From assembly GCA_026003195.1 (NCBI GenBank), contig BPGU01000003.1, forward strand, positions 372,001 through 436,000: a stretch of 64,000 bases of DNA. Reading direction: 5' to 3'. The stretch comes from Armatimonadota bacterium (GTDB taxonomy: Bacteria > Armatimonadota > HRBIN16). Shown here piece after piece: positions 35,692 through 44,701 of the stretch; positions within the stretch are counted from its first letter, which is position 1, and every line of letters starts with the position of its first letter. The position numbers were made by a program, and so were the translations under genes. The notes beneath the pieces were generated by a model. It saw only the letters and a program-made list of their open reading frames with translations. It had not been told where the DNA came from and did not search any database.

Positions 35692-35775
35692 CACTATTGG
35701 TTTGCCAAGTGTCCATCACACTCTGCGATAAACCCGGTGATTGAGAGTCACAGGCGGTGGGGAACAAAGATGACT

Positions 35776-37584
35776 TTATCCCCTCTTAAAGCGCTTCTCC
35801 AGCTCCTCCAAGCTGAGTACCAGCACGACGGGACGACCGTGCGGGCACAGGTAGGGGTTCTCGGTATCTGCGAGCTCTTGAAGCAGGTGCGTCATCTCGG
35901 CATGGGAGAGAGCATCGCCCGCCTTCACCGCCATCTTGCACGCGGTGGTTGCCACCAGTGTCTCGTCGGTCAGGGGCAGGCGACGCTGCACGCCCAGATC
36001 GGAGATTTCATCCAACAGGTCGCGCACCAGAGCCTCCACGTTGCGCTGACCCAGCCACGCCGGCACACCACGCAACACCACGCTATCGCTGCCGAACGGT
36101 TCCAGCAGAAAGCCCATATGCTGGAGCTCCTGCAGATGCTCTCCCAGCAGAGCGGCGGTGCGTCGGTCCAGATGAAACACCAGCGGCGTCAGCAGGTGCT
36201 GGACAGGGACAGGCTGTTTCTGGCGCAACACGGTGAGTTTCTCGTACAGCACACGTTCGTGCGCCACGTGCTGGTCAATAATCAGCAGACCACGCAGCGA
36301 AGAGGCGACGATATAGGTGCGATGGATTTGCCCCAGTACCTGGAAGCCTTCGAGCATCTCTGCATAGGGACGAGCGGTGGGCTGCACTTCCGTAGAGGGA
36401 GCCTGCGTGAGGTCAATCCCCGCTCGACGCAACAGCTCGGCGTGAAGCACCTCCTGTGGTGGCAACGGCGAAGGCTGCCAGGCGGTTTGTCCAGTAGCTG
36501 GTCGTTCAGCAGGCTGGGGAATATCCAGTCCGCTCTGCAGTCCGGGCAATGCGGAGGGCATCATGCCCTGCTGGAGCAACGCCTGTCGCACCGCGTTCAG
36601 CACCGCGCGGTACACCTCGCCCTCATGGGAAAACTTCACCTCCGCTTTGGTGGGATGGACGTTCACATCCACGCTGTACGGGGGCACTTGCAGGAAGATG
36701 GCTGCAATGGGATGTCGCCCTTCCGGGGTCAGTGTGCGATAGGCATCGTCCAGCGCTTTGGAGAGCACCCGGTGACGTACCAGCCGACGGTTGACGAAGA
36801 AGCTCTGCATAGCACGTGTGGGGCGCGTCAGGTGAGGTGGAGACACATAGCCGGTGATGCGCAGGGTGCCTTCGGTGTAGTCTATACTGCGCAGCTCTCT
36901 GGCAACCTCACGCCCGAATACCGCCAACAGAGCATGACGGGGGTCGGTGCTTCCCTGTGAGACGAAAATCTCTTGCCCGTTGTGCAGCAGGCGAAAGGAG
37001 ATTTCTGGAAACGCCAGTGCAAAGCGCGTCATCAGCTCGGTGATATGCGAGAGCTCGGTGGCAACGCTTTTCAGAAACTTGAGGCGAGCAGGCGTGTTGT
37101 AAAACAGGTCGCGCACGGTGACGGCAGTGCCATTACGGGCAGCGCATTCCTCCGCTTCCACCACCTGCCCATTTTCCACCAGCAGGCGCATCCCGGTATC
37201 GAGGTCGGCGCGTTTGGTAAGCAGTTCAAAGCGGCTGACGGCAGCGATACTGGGCAGTGCCTCCCCTCGAAAGCCCAGCGTGACGATAGACTGCAGGTCC
37301 TCCGCATCGCGTATCTTCGAGGTGGCGTGTCGCTGGATGCTGAGCAAGGCGTCAGCGGGGCTCATCCCCTCTCCATCGTCGGTCACGCGAATGAGCCGCT
37401 TGCCACCCTGCTCTACTTCCACGCTGATGGTGCGCGCCCCCGCGTCAATACTGTTCTCTACCAGCTCCTTCACCACTGACGCGGGGCGTTCCACCACCTC
37501 GCCTGCTGCGATCCGGTTGACCGTATGCTCTTCCAGCAGGTGGATACGTGTGACAAACGTTTGTTCCGTTGGCTGTGTGCTCAC
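35776..37584 (-). CDS. mutL: DNA mismatch repair protein MutL
   Basis: A 602-residue MutL. The GHKL ATPase has ELVENSIDAGA, VTDDGEGMS and TLGFRGEALPSIA in the first 110 residues. The C-terminal endonuclease site is DQHVAHERVLYE (usual DQHAxHERxxxE, with Val for Ala) plus ACKMAVKAGD and CPHGRPVV, so it is predicted to nick DNA. GTG start, overlapping the preceding minus-strand gene by the four bases GTGA. mutS is not in the window. Confidence 0.96.
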   Translation of the reverse strand: MSTQPTEQTFVTRIHLLEEHTVNRIAAGEVVERPASVVKELVENSIDAGARTISVEVEQGGKRLIRVTDDGEGMSPADALLSIQRHATSKIRDAEDLQSIVTLGFRGEALPSIAAVSRFELLTKRADLDTGMRLLVENGQVVEAEECAARNGTAVTVRDLFYNTPARLKFLKSVATELSHITELMTRFALAFPEISFRLLHNGQEIFVSQGSTDPRHALLAVFGREVARELRSIDYTEGTLRITGYVSPPHLTRPTRAMQSFFVNRRLVRHRVLSKALDDAYRTLTPEGRHPIAAIFLQVPPYSVDVNVHPTKAEVKFSHEGEVYRAVLNAVRQALLQQGMMPSALPGLQSGLDIPQPAERPATGQTAWQPSPLPPQEVLHAELLRRAGIDLTQAPSTEVQPTARPYAEMLEGFQVLGQIHRTYIVASSLRGLLIIDQHVAHERVLYEKLTVLRQKQPVPVQHLLTPLVFHLDRRTAALLGEHLQELQHMGFLLEPFGSDSVVLRGVPAWLGQRNVEALVRDLLDEISDLGVQRRLPLTDETLVATTACKMAVKAGDALSHAEMTHLLQELADTENPYLCPHGRPVVLVLSLEELEKRFKRG

Positions 37585-38222
37585 TTGGGAGCAATCGCCG
37601 GCTTGGAAGGTCGGGCAGCCGACGCCTTCAGCATCTGCTGATAGCGCTGGATACGCTCTTGATACATCTTCACCTGGGGGTCGGTGTCTGGCTTCCCCTG
37701 CTTCTTCAGTTTCGCCAGCTGCTCTTTGGCTATCTCAATCTGCTTGGCGATAATCTGTGGAGGCATCCCCGGCGTCATGCCTGGCGGCATCCCCGGTGGG
37801 CTCTGGAACGCCTCAGGGTTCTCTTTGCGCCACCGTTCCATCGCCGCTTTTTGCCATGCTTTGTATACCGCGTTGCGCTTCGTCACGACGGCGTCCATCT
37901 CCTTCAGCAGAGCCAGTTTTTGCTGTTCCAGCCGCTTGCGCTCTGCAGGGTCTTGCGTACTGAACCGTTTCCTATCCAGCTCCGCCGACTTCTGGATGAG
38001 AATATCGCGCTGCTTTTCCAGCTGGTTGAGCTGCGCCATAAGTGCCTTCTCTCTCGGGCTAGGCTGAGGAGGCTTCTTCGGCACCTGAGCCTTTGGTGGC
38101 AAGTTCATCGCCGGCGCAGGGGGCTTGGCAACTGGTTTGGGTGCCTCCTCCTGCGCCCAGAGAGCGCTGGTGCACGCCAGTACACCCGCTAAGGCAACCA
38201 TTACACCCAAAGATTTCACCAT
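37581..38222 (-). CDS. Secreted coiled-coil protein of unknown function
   Basis: A 213-residue protein with a signal peptide (MVKSLGVMVALAGVLACTSALWAQ) followed by a Pro-rich segment and a long charged coiled coil (KALMAQLNQLEKQRDILIQK through LAKLKKQGKPD). A Pro/Met-rich loop (PPGMPPGMTPGMPPQ) breaks the helix. AGGAGG stands 10 bases before the ATG. It is coupled to mutL by a GTGA overlap, but a link to repair is doubtful because it is exported. Confidence 0.75.
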   Translation of the reverse strand: MVKSLGVMVALAGVLACTSALWAQEEAPKPVAKPPAPAMNLPPKAQVPKKPPQPSPREKALMAQLNQLEKQRDILIQKSAELDRKRFSTQDPAERKRLEQQKLALLKEMDAVVTKRNAVYKAWQKAAMERWRKENPEAFQSPPGMPPGMTPGMPPQIIAKQIEIAKEQLAKLKKQGKPDTDPQVKMYQERIQRYQQMLKASAARPSKPAIAPK

Positions 38223-38292
38223 CGGGTTGACCTCCTGTAATGAACAGTAACCTACCTTCATTATATACGAAAACAAGGCAGAGGGATGTTAT

Positions 38293-38314
38293 CGGTGCTC
38301 CCGCAAAAGCACCG
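38293..38314 (-). terminator. Hairpin after the sugar ABC genes
   Basis: CGGTGCT/AGCACCG with an 8-base loop, 63 bases downstream of the permease stop on the minus strand. Confidence 0.55.
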
Positions 38315-38376
38315 GATGTATAGGAGATACAGTCTACTCCAGCGCATGGGAGAGCACAGCGTTGCGAACAGAGAGA

Positions 38377-39369
38377 TCAGCGACGCCGAGCCAGCCACTG
38401 CTGCTGCAGGCGGTTCAGCACAGCAGTGATCAGCAGGATGCTGCCAACGACAGTGCCTTCCCAATTGGATGCCCCCTGCTGAATCACGAAACTGATTCCG
38501 CTGAGTATCACGTTCAGTAGCGCGGCACCAATCACCGCGCCGATGACCGTGCCCTGACCACCGCTGAGGCTACAACCACTGACCACCGCCGCGGCGATGG
38601 CTTTGAGCTCATACGAGAGCCCGCTGCCAGGAATGCCCTGTCGCTGGTAGGAGGCGTACAGAATGCCTGCCAGCCCCGCCAGCAGACTGCACAGCCCGTA
38701 GGCAATCATCTGCGTGCGCAGCACGCTGATACCCGACAGGCGCGTGGCTTCTTCGTTATTGCCGAGCGCGTAGATGTGCCTGCCGATGACCGTGAAATGC
38801 ATCAGCACCGAAACCAGCACCAGCACCCCCAGCAGGATGTAAACCGGCACAGGCACATTCCATATCTTGCCGTTGCCCAGAAACTGAAACGCCTCCGAAT
38901 AGGGAGAATCCTGCGGCGAGACGGGGATGGGCACGTTGTTGGTCATGAGCTGCCCGACGCTGAGGAAGATAAACAGCGAGCCCAACGTGACGATGAAGGG
39001 CAGCAAGCGGAAGCGGTGAATCAGCAAGGCGTGCACCATGCCTATTGCTGCCGAGAACACCAGCACCGCAAGGATACTCGCGCCCAGCGACCAGCCCGCT
39101 CGCGCCAGCAGATAGGCACACAGCACGCCCGAGAAGCCAATCAATGTGCCCACCGAGAGGTCAATCCCTCCGGCAATAATCACCACCGCCTCGCCGATGG
39201 CAAACACGCCCAGCAAGGCAATCTGGCGGGAGAGGTTCTGCAGGCTGATGGGTCCCAGAAAAGCCTCACCCTTTTCGGTGGAGCTGATGAACAGTACCAG
39301 CAGTATCAGCACCACCACCACGCCGAACTCGCGGGTGCGTAAAATGCGTCCTGCCCAGTAGCGCAACAT
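38377..39369 (-). CDS. Sugar ABC transporter permease (RbsC-like)
   Basis: A 330-residue permease of the ribose/xylose-type (BPD_transp_2) group, about 9 helices. The signature AIAAAVVSGCSLSGGQGTVIGAVIGA includes the EAA-like coupling part, and VIIAGGIDLSVGTLIGFSGV is the usual family block. It follows the binding-protein gene by 9 bases. No ATPase gene is between or beside them. Confidence 0.9.
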   Translation of the reverse strand: MLRYWAGRILRTREFGVVVVLILLVLFISSTEKGEAFLGPISLQNLSRQIALLGVFAIGEAVVIIAGGIDLSVGTLIGFSGVLCAYLLARAGWSLGASILAVLVFSAAIGMVHALLIHRFRLLPFIVTLGSLFIFLSVGQLMTNNVPIPVSPQDSPYSEAFQFLGNGKIWNVPVPVYILLGVLVLVSVLMHFTVIGRHIYALGNNEEATRLSGISVLRTQMIAYGLCSLLAGLAGILYASYQRQGIPGSGLSYELKAIAAAVVSGCSLSGGQGTVIGAVIGAALLNVILSGISFVIQQGASNWEGTVVGSILLITAVLNRLQQQWLARRR

Positions 39370-39378
39370 TGGCTATTC

Positions 39379-40413
39379 CTACGATGACTTAATGCCCAGC
39401 TCTTGCAGCCGCTTCAGGTACTCTTCGATATTCTGAGGGGTGATGATCTCCACGCCAGTGTCGATAACGTTGCCGGGCGCGACCTTATAGCCCGATTCGG
39501 CTTCGAACTCCTTCAGTGCCTTGTCCACATCGCCCAGCGTGATAATCTTGTAGAGCAACTGCACGGAGCGGTAGCCGAACTCATAAGGCTTTTGTACCAC
39601 GGTGGCGTCGATTTCGCCGCGCTTCAGGTGGTTGATGGTCTCCGGTTCGGCATCGAAGCAGAGGACTTTGACCTTGCCGAGCATCCCCGCCTCTTTCACC
39701 GCCGCCGCAATCTGTGGACCGTCGTAGGAGAACAGTCCCAGCAGCATTTTCACATCTTTATGCGCCTGCAGCACGTTCTCCACGTTGGCACGCGCCTTGG
39801 CGGGGTCCTTGTTGTCGTCGAACACATCCACCAGCACAATATTGGTGCCTTTCACCGCCTCTTTGAAACCGGCAATGCGCTCGCGGGCATTGGGAGCGTT
39901 CTGGTTGCCCACGAAGCCGAATACCTTACCGCCTTCGGGGAGCAGCTTCTTTGCCGCTTCGCCTGCTGCCTTACCCGCCTCGAAGTTGTTCGTGCCGATG
40001 TAAGCGATGCGCCTGGAGTTCGCTGCGTCCGAGTCGAAGGTGACGACCTGAATACCACTGTTCATCAGATCGTCGATAATCGGACCAATGGTGTCCGATT
40101 CGATGACCGAAATGCCGATACCGTCCACCTTCTGCGCCTGATATTCCTCGATAATCTGCCTCTGCAGGGCAGGGGAGTCGGTAGTGGGACGTCGCGAGAT
40201 CGCTTCGCAGCCGAGCTCCTCCGCCGCCTTTTTCATACCCACCTCCATCGGATCCCAGAAAGGCGAATTGCCGTTGGTGATGAGCACAATGCGCACCTTC
40301 TTCTCGCCCGATGGAGCCTGCGTGGTAGTGGTCGTGCTCTCCTTCTTCGCACAGCCGACCAACCACAGGGCTATCACGACTATCCACCACACCGCCCAGC
40401 GAGATGTTCTCAT
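39379..40413 (-). CDS. Sugar ABC transporter substrate-binding lipoprotein (RbsB-like)
   Basis: A 344-residue lipoprotein: signal AVWWIVVIALWLVGC (lipobox LVGC), a Thr-rich linker and a type I periplasmic-binding fold (VRIVLITNGNSPFWDPMEVG to AGMLGKVKVLCFDAEPE). It would capture a sugar or related ligand for the RbsC-like permease. GGAGGTAGAGGACT precedes the ATG. An inverted repeat lies upstream. Confidence 0.9.
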   Translation of the reverse strand: MRTSRWAVWWIVVIALWLVGCAKKESTTTTTQAPSGEKKVRIVLITNGNSPFWDPMEVGMKKAAEELGCEAISRRPTTDSPALQRQIIEEYQAQKVDGIGISVIESDTIGPIIDDLMNSGIQVVTFDSDAANSRRIAYIGTNNFEAGKAAGEAAKKLLPEGGKVFGFVGNQNAPNARERIAGFKEAVKGTNIVLVDVFDDNKDPAKARANVENVLQAHKDVKMLLGLFSYDGPQIAAAVKEAGMLGKVKVLCFDAEPETINHLKRGEIDATVVQKPYEFGYRSVQLLYKIITLGDVDKALKEFEAESGYKVAPGNVIDTGVEIITPQNIEEYLKRLQELGIKSS

Positions 40414-40434
40414 AGTCCCTCTACCTCCATGTAC

Positions 40435-40464
40435 GTGCTACTTTTTGTTTATTCGCAGTAGCAC
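40435..40464 (-). promoter_or_regulatory. Inverted repeat upstream of the sugar-binding gene
   Basis: GTGCTACT and AGTAGCAC are perfect 8-bp arms with a 14-base AT-rich centre, 22 bases ahead of the ATG. A repressor site or a leader hairpin. Confidence 0.5.
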
Positions 40465-40526
40465 CGGGGTAATCCTGCGTGTCCAGCTCGGCTGCAGGTT
40501 GGATGGGATGGGGTCGGTACGCTCCC

Positions 40527-42479
40527 TTACCGTTCGAAGAGCGTTGCCTTGCGTATCTGTTGCAGACGCCTGGTCAGGGGGGCAAAGCGGTGCACTAGTG
40601 CCAGCACCATGATGCGGTCTCGGCTCAGTGGTGGAGAAACGGGCAACTGCTGGGCTACCTGTTCCAGCAGGGCGGCTTCCTGTTGGGTGAATTGATGACT
40701 GCGCAAACGCAGTGCCAGCACGTACAGTGGCTCGTCCGTATACTGCTTCACCACCTTGCGTACGAGGTAAGCCGCGCGTATCTGCTCATACTGCCACAGG
40801 TATCTGCGCAGGGCAAGAGCCTGGGCTGGGGTAATGTCTGCAGACTCGAAGGGGTCGTCGGGACTAATTTCAGTGCGCTCATAAATCGCTTCCGACACCT
40901 TTTCATAGTGCTGTTGCCCGCGTCGGCGATAGTGATCTGCCTTTTCCCAGTCGCCCTGTCCAGCCCAGTAGCCAGCGAGCAGTTCACATGCCGGCACAAT
41001 GTAGGACTCGTCCAGCTGCATTGCGCGTTCGAGGAGAGGGATAGCTTGCTCGGGCTGTTCGTCGATGAGCAGACCACCCAGTACATAGTGCGCCGCGGCG
41101 TGTTGGGGGTGGCTCTGCAACACCGATTGGGCGTCAGCTATTGCCTGCTCTCGAGAGCGAAAATTGGCAGCTAACGTCAGCCTCTCTTCGATTTGCTCTT
41201 CGCTCAGAGACGTTTTGCCTTCGAGCACAGCGAGGCGCCCTTTGGCTTCCCTGATCTGCTGTTGGGTCTGACGCCATTGCGGCAGGATGTTGTCGTGCCA
41301 GAAGATGAAGAGCGACTGCGAGATGGAGCTGCGACTGTCCCCCAGCAGAAATTCGGAGGCAGTCTCAGCGGAGGAAGGAGGTAACTCTACCTTCGCAGGG
41401 GTCAAAAGGTCGGTTTGTGCGGGCAGGTAGCCCATGGTACGCAGGCGGTTGCGCAGCGACGGGTGTGGATCGTTCGGGTCGTTTGTTGTCAGCAGCTGCA
41501 AGCCAAGCCACCGCTGGAAACGAGGCGAGGGATAGTGTTGCTCCCACGACTGGCGTAGACTGTCGAAGGGGTTGATTATTGTATACAGTTCTTCTTCCAG
41601 AATGCGGTTCCAGAACACTTGCGCAAGCCACCTGTTGCCCAGTGCGAGCAGAATGAGCGCATCGCCATAGGCTTTAGGTGTGCCGATTGCCGCAGCCACT
41701 CTGTCCGCATACTGTTCATACTGTCGTTCAGCCACCTGGCTGAGAAGGTGGAAACGGGGCAGGAATCTGGAGTAAAAGGATAGGACGGCAGGCGCCACAA
41801 ATGCTCCCTGCTCATCGCTTTCGGCGAGGTCGAGCATGCGTTTCCAGAACCAGTAAAGACGCAGGGCTCTGGCAAGTGTGCCGTGCTGATCGTTAGAGCG
41901 TACCAGGTGCGCTAATTCATGGGCTACCACAGCCCGCATCTGGTCGGGGCTGAGTATGTCCATCAGAGGCAGTCCCAGTATCAGGGTATAACGGATGCGC
42001 CGAAGAGCGGTGCGTGCGGTCCAGGGCGCCACTGCTGCCGTCATCTCCGGCACGATAACCACCTCTTCAATCGGATAAGTATCCATACGCTGACACATCT
42101 GGTCGAGGATGCGAAACAAGCGTGGCGCATCGGCACGGGTGAGCAGCACGCCATCAGGCGGAGGAATTTGTGTAGCGAAGAGCGACTTCACAATCTGATG
42201 CGTACCGTGCCACAAGGCGAGCACAATTCCCACCGGTATCGCACCCACGTATACTCCAAAGCGTAACCATAATGGATATTTCACGAAGAGGTACCATGAC
42301 AAGTAAGCGACACCTGCTGAGATGAGAAGAGCCAGTACGAGCAGTCCAATTGCCAGCATTAACGGGAAAAACGTGCCCAGAGCCGTCCACATCCTCAAGT
42401 GCAAACGGAAGGTACCGGGGGAACGTGATGCTACCCGTTCCCAATGCAGGTATTGTTCTTCCCAAGAGGCTCTTGCCAT
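40527..42479 (-). CDS. M48 family zinc metalloprotease with TPR tail
   Basis: A 650-residue membrane protein. Two membrane helices near residues 35-85 (PLMLAIGLLVLALLISAGVA and FGVYVGAIPVGIVLALW) are followed by an M48-type zinc site, MRAVVAHELAHLVRSNDQ, near residue 187. A C-terminal region with TPR-like repeats (YVLGGLLIDEQPEQAIPLLE) may recruit partners. HtpX- or Ste24-like quality control is inferred. The ATG of MARASWEEQ was taken over a longer frame without a signal. Confidence 0.87.
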   Translation of the reverse strand: MARASWEEQYLHWERVASRSPGTFRLHLRMWTALGTFFPLMLAIGLLVLALLISAGVAYLSWYLFVKYPLWLRFGVYVGAIPVGIVLALWHGTHQIVKSLFATQIPPPDGVLLTRADAPRLFRILDQMCQRMDTYPIEEVVIVPEMTAAVAPWTARTALRRIRYTLILGLPLMDILSPDQMRAVVAHELAHLVRSNDQHGTLARALRLYWFWKRMLDLAESDEQGAFVAPAVLSFYSRFLPRFHLLSQVAERQYEQYADRVAAAIGTPKAYGDALILLALGNRWLAQVFWNRILEEELYTIINPFDSLRQSWEQHYPSPRFQRWLGLQLLTTNDPNDPHPSLRNRLRTMGYLPAQTDLLTPAKVELPPSSAETASEFLLGDSRSSISQSLFIFWHDNILPQWRQTQQQIREAKGRLAVLEGKTSLSEEQIEERLTLAANFRSREQAIADAQSVLQSHPQHAAAHYVLGGLLIDEQPEQAIPLLERAMQLDESYIVPACELLAGYWAGQGDWEKADHYRRRGQQHYEKVSEAIYERTEISPDDPFESADITPAQALALRRYLWQYEQIRAAYLVRKVVKQYTDEPLYVLALRLRSHQFTQQEAALLEQVAQQLPVSPPLSRDRIMVLALVHRFAPLTRRLQQIRKATLFER

Positions 42480-42576
42480 TGGCTCGCTCCGAAGCGGGAT
42501 ACGGTCATGTTTTCCCGCTACGAGCGCACTATTCCTGCATTGCAAGAGCCTCGCGTTCCGGCAAGAGGTGGCATCC

Positions 42577-42606
42577 TTGACGAGAGGATTTATGCCAGTA
42601 TACAAT
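42577..42606 (+). promoter_or_regulatory. Promoter of the PhyH-type gene
   Basis: TTGACG (42577-42582) and TACAAT (42601-42606), 18 bases apart. Confidence 0.65.
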
Positions 42607-42646
42607 AGCGATGATAAATAAGTCACCAATCGGAGGAGAATCAACC

Positions 42647-43465
42647 ATGTCTGCAACCTATATCACCGATGAGCAGTGGTGCGAATACTTCCGGAACGGA
42701 TACCTGCGTCTGGGCAAGGTGCTGAGTGATGCGGAACTGGAGCAGATGCGCCAGCGCATTGACGAGATCATGCTGGGCAGAGCAAACATCGACTACGATC
42801 GCCTGTTGATGCAGCTGGACGGCGAAACAGGACGTTACGAGGACCTGCCGGAGCAGACACTTGGCTTTAAGGGTCCCACGCTCCACTACCGCAAGATCCA
42901 GAATCTGGAGTACGACCCCGTGTTCCTGCGCTATATGCAGAAGCCTATCTTCCGTGAGATTTGCGCTACCGTGTACGGCGCACATGTTCCCATTGCCTGC
43001 TATCGGGCGATGTTTATGAACAAACCCGCCCAGAAGGGCACGGTGCTGCCCTGGCACCAGGACGCGGGGCTACAGTGGGGGCTGGACCGTGACCCGGTGG
43101 TGACTATCTGGACAGCTTTAGACCCCGCCACGAAAGAGAACGGCTGCGTGCGCGTGGTACCGGGTACGCATCGGCTGGGCTTGCTCAGCGAGTGGGGTCA
43201 TACGATTACTCCGGAGCAGGAAGCCCTGTACTGCCCAGAGGACAAGGTGGTGTATCTCGAGGCGGATGCAGGTGAAGCCATCCTGCTGCATAACTGGTTG
43301 TTACATGGCTCAGGCGTGAATACCATTGACATCCCGCGTCGTGCTTTCAGCGTGTGCTATATGGATGGGCGCACCCGCCGCCTGAGCGATGGCGGAACCT
43401 TTCCCATTATTTTCGGCAAAGGCGCCCTGAACCCCGACGAGCTGGAGGTGGGCACGCCGGCATAG
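42647..43465 (+). CDS. Phytanoyl-CoA dioxygenase (PhyH) family protein
   Basis: A 272-residue Fe(II)/2-oxoglutarate-dependent oxygenase of the PhyH group. The facial triad is visible as His-x-Asp in LPWHQDAGLQWG (about residue 138) and the distal His in LLHNWLLHGSGVN, with Arg in RRAFSVCYMD to bind 2-oxoglutarate. The substrate is unknown; such enzymes hydroxylate secondary metabolites or osmolytes. GGAGGAG precedes the ATG. Confidence 0.9.
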   Translation: MSATYITDEQWCEYFRNGYLRLGKVLSDAELEQMRQRIDEIMLGRANIDYDRLLMQLDGETGRYEDLPEQTLGFKGPTLHYRKIQNLEYDPVFLRYMQKPIFREICATVYGAHVPIACYRAMFMNKPAQKGTVLPWHQDAGLQWGLDRDPVVTIWTALDPATKENGCVRVVPGTHRLGLLSEWGHTITPEQEALYCPEDKVVYLEADAGEAILLHNWLLHGSGVNTIDIPRRAFSVCYMDGRTRRLSDGGTFPIIFGKGALNPDELEVGTPA

Positions 43466-43484
43466 GAGTGTATCATATATACAA

Positions 43485-43510
43485 GCGGGGAGGCAGTGAA
43501 TCCTCCCCGC
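43485..43510 (+). terminator. Hairpin between the PhyH-type and DUF2892 genes
   Basis: GCGGGGAGG/CCTCCCCGC with an 8-base loop. It lies just before the AAGGAGG of the next gene, so it could also act as a leader structure. Confidence 0.6.
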
Positions 43511-43526
43511 AAGGAGGTGTACTCTG

Positions 43527-43763
43527 ATGCAGAAGAACATGGGAGTTGCCGACCGCGTGATACGCGCAATCATCGCAGTGGTTTTCGTCCTGCTCATCCT
43601 GCTGGGCACTGTGAAAGGCGCTGCAGCATGGGTACTGGGCGTTCTGGCGATTATCCTGCTGGGCACCAGCGCGGTGGGGTACTGCGGACTGTACAAAGTA
43701 CTGGGCATCTGTACCCTGAAAGAGCACGGAGCCTCGTCTGGCGACAAGCCTGCGACCACATAG
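43527..43763 (+). CDS. DUF2892 (YgaP-like) small membrane protein
   Basis: A 78-residue protein with two membrane helices and the DUF2892 pattern: NMGVADRVIRAIIAVVFVLL and AAAWVLGVLAIILLGTSAVGYCGLYKVLGI. Cysteines are in GYCGLYKVLGIC. The domain is often fused to rhodanese in YgaP, suggesting sulfur-related work, not proven. AAGGAGGTG precedes the ATG. Confidence 0.85.
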   Translation: MQKNMGVADRVIRAIIAVVFVLLILLGTVKGAAAWVLGVLAIILLGTSAVGYCGLYKVLGICTLKEHGASSGDKPATT

Positions 43764-43878
43764 TACGACGAGGCTGACACCTGAGACGGTGTCCATAGCC
43801 CCACCCCCCACTCTGTCGCAAGGGCGCCAGCGTGTTCTTTCCCTTGCAGGGAAGGAGACCTTTTTCTTGCCGCACCTG

Positions 43879-44700
43879 CTAAAATGCACGCCACGCCATG
43901 CGCACTGCACTCACCACCAGCAACACCATCAACACATTGCGCAGCACGCGCGAGCGCAATCTTCGAGACAACACCGCCCCTAAATGTGCCCCAGCCATCA
44001 CCCCCAGCACGGAAGGGGCTGCCAGCGTGGGGTCTACGTAACCGTGCAGCAGGTAGATGGCTGCGCTGACGCTTCCTGTAATGCCGATCATGAACGAACT
44101 GGTTGCTGCCGCCGCCTTGAGCGGTACGTTCATCAGCAGGTTCATTACGGGAACTTTAATCAGCCCTCCGCCTACCCCTAGCAGGGCAGAGAGTATTCCT
44201 GCCAGCAGGCTGAAGACCCATCCCGTCGCCATGCGAACGGGCGTATAGCAGACCCTTTTGCCCGTTGCATGGTCCACGTAACACGCGCTGGCGCCGTTGG
44301 CATCGTCCACGAAGCTCTCGCGTGTAGCCGGTTCGGCAGGTCGCCTGCTCAGTGTCCAGGCAACGTATGCTTGCAGCAAAGCGAACAGCAAGGCAAGCCA
44401 GCGCGGGTTCAGCAACCGGAAGAGCATACTGCCTGTCAGCGCGCCCAGCACCGTCGCACTCTCCAGCCACATTGCCAGCGGGATATTGGTGTAGCGGTAG
44501 CGCAGGTGCGAGGTGCTGGCGGTCACCGATGTAGCGATAACGCCCAGCAAGCTGGTAGCGACCGCCGCCTTTTCCGGCACATGCAACAGCAACACCAGCG
44601 CAGGCACCAGAATAATGCCTCCGCCCAGCCCCAGCAACGCGCCCAGCGTCCCCGCCACCACCGAAGCCGCAAAAACGGTCAGCAGGCTCAGTGGTTCCAT
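43879..44700 (-). CDS. TauE/SafE family exporter (second copy)
   Basis: A 273-residue polytopic protein, distinct from the copy at 371. Glycine-rich duplicates are GTLGALLGLGGGIILVPALV and GILSALLGVGGGLIKVPVMN. A cytosolic loop with SACYVDHATGKRVCYTP carries two Cys. Its start lies one base from the purH stop, so co-transcription from purH is likely, though the pathways are unrelated. Confidence 0.88.
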   Translation of the reverse strand: MEPLSLLTVFAASVVAGTLGALLGLGGGIILVPALVLLLHVPEKAAVATSLLGVIATSVTASTSHLRYRYTNIPLAMWLESATVLGALTGSMLFRLLNPRWLALLFALLQAYVAWTLSRRPAEPATRESFVDDANGASACYVDHATGKRVCYTPVRMATGWVFSLLAGILSALLGVGGGLIKVPVMNLLMNVPLKAAAATSSFMIGITGSVSAAIYLLHGYVDPTLAAPSVLGVMAGAHLGAVLSRRLRSRVLRNVLMVLLVVSAVRMAWRAF

Positions 44701-44701
44701 C

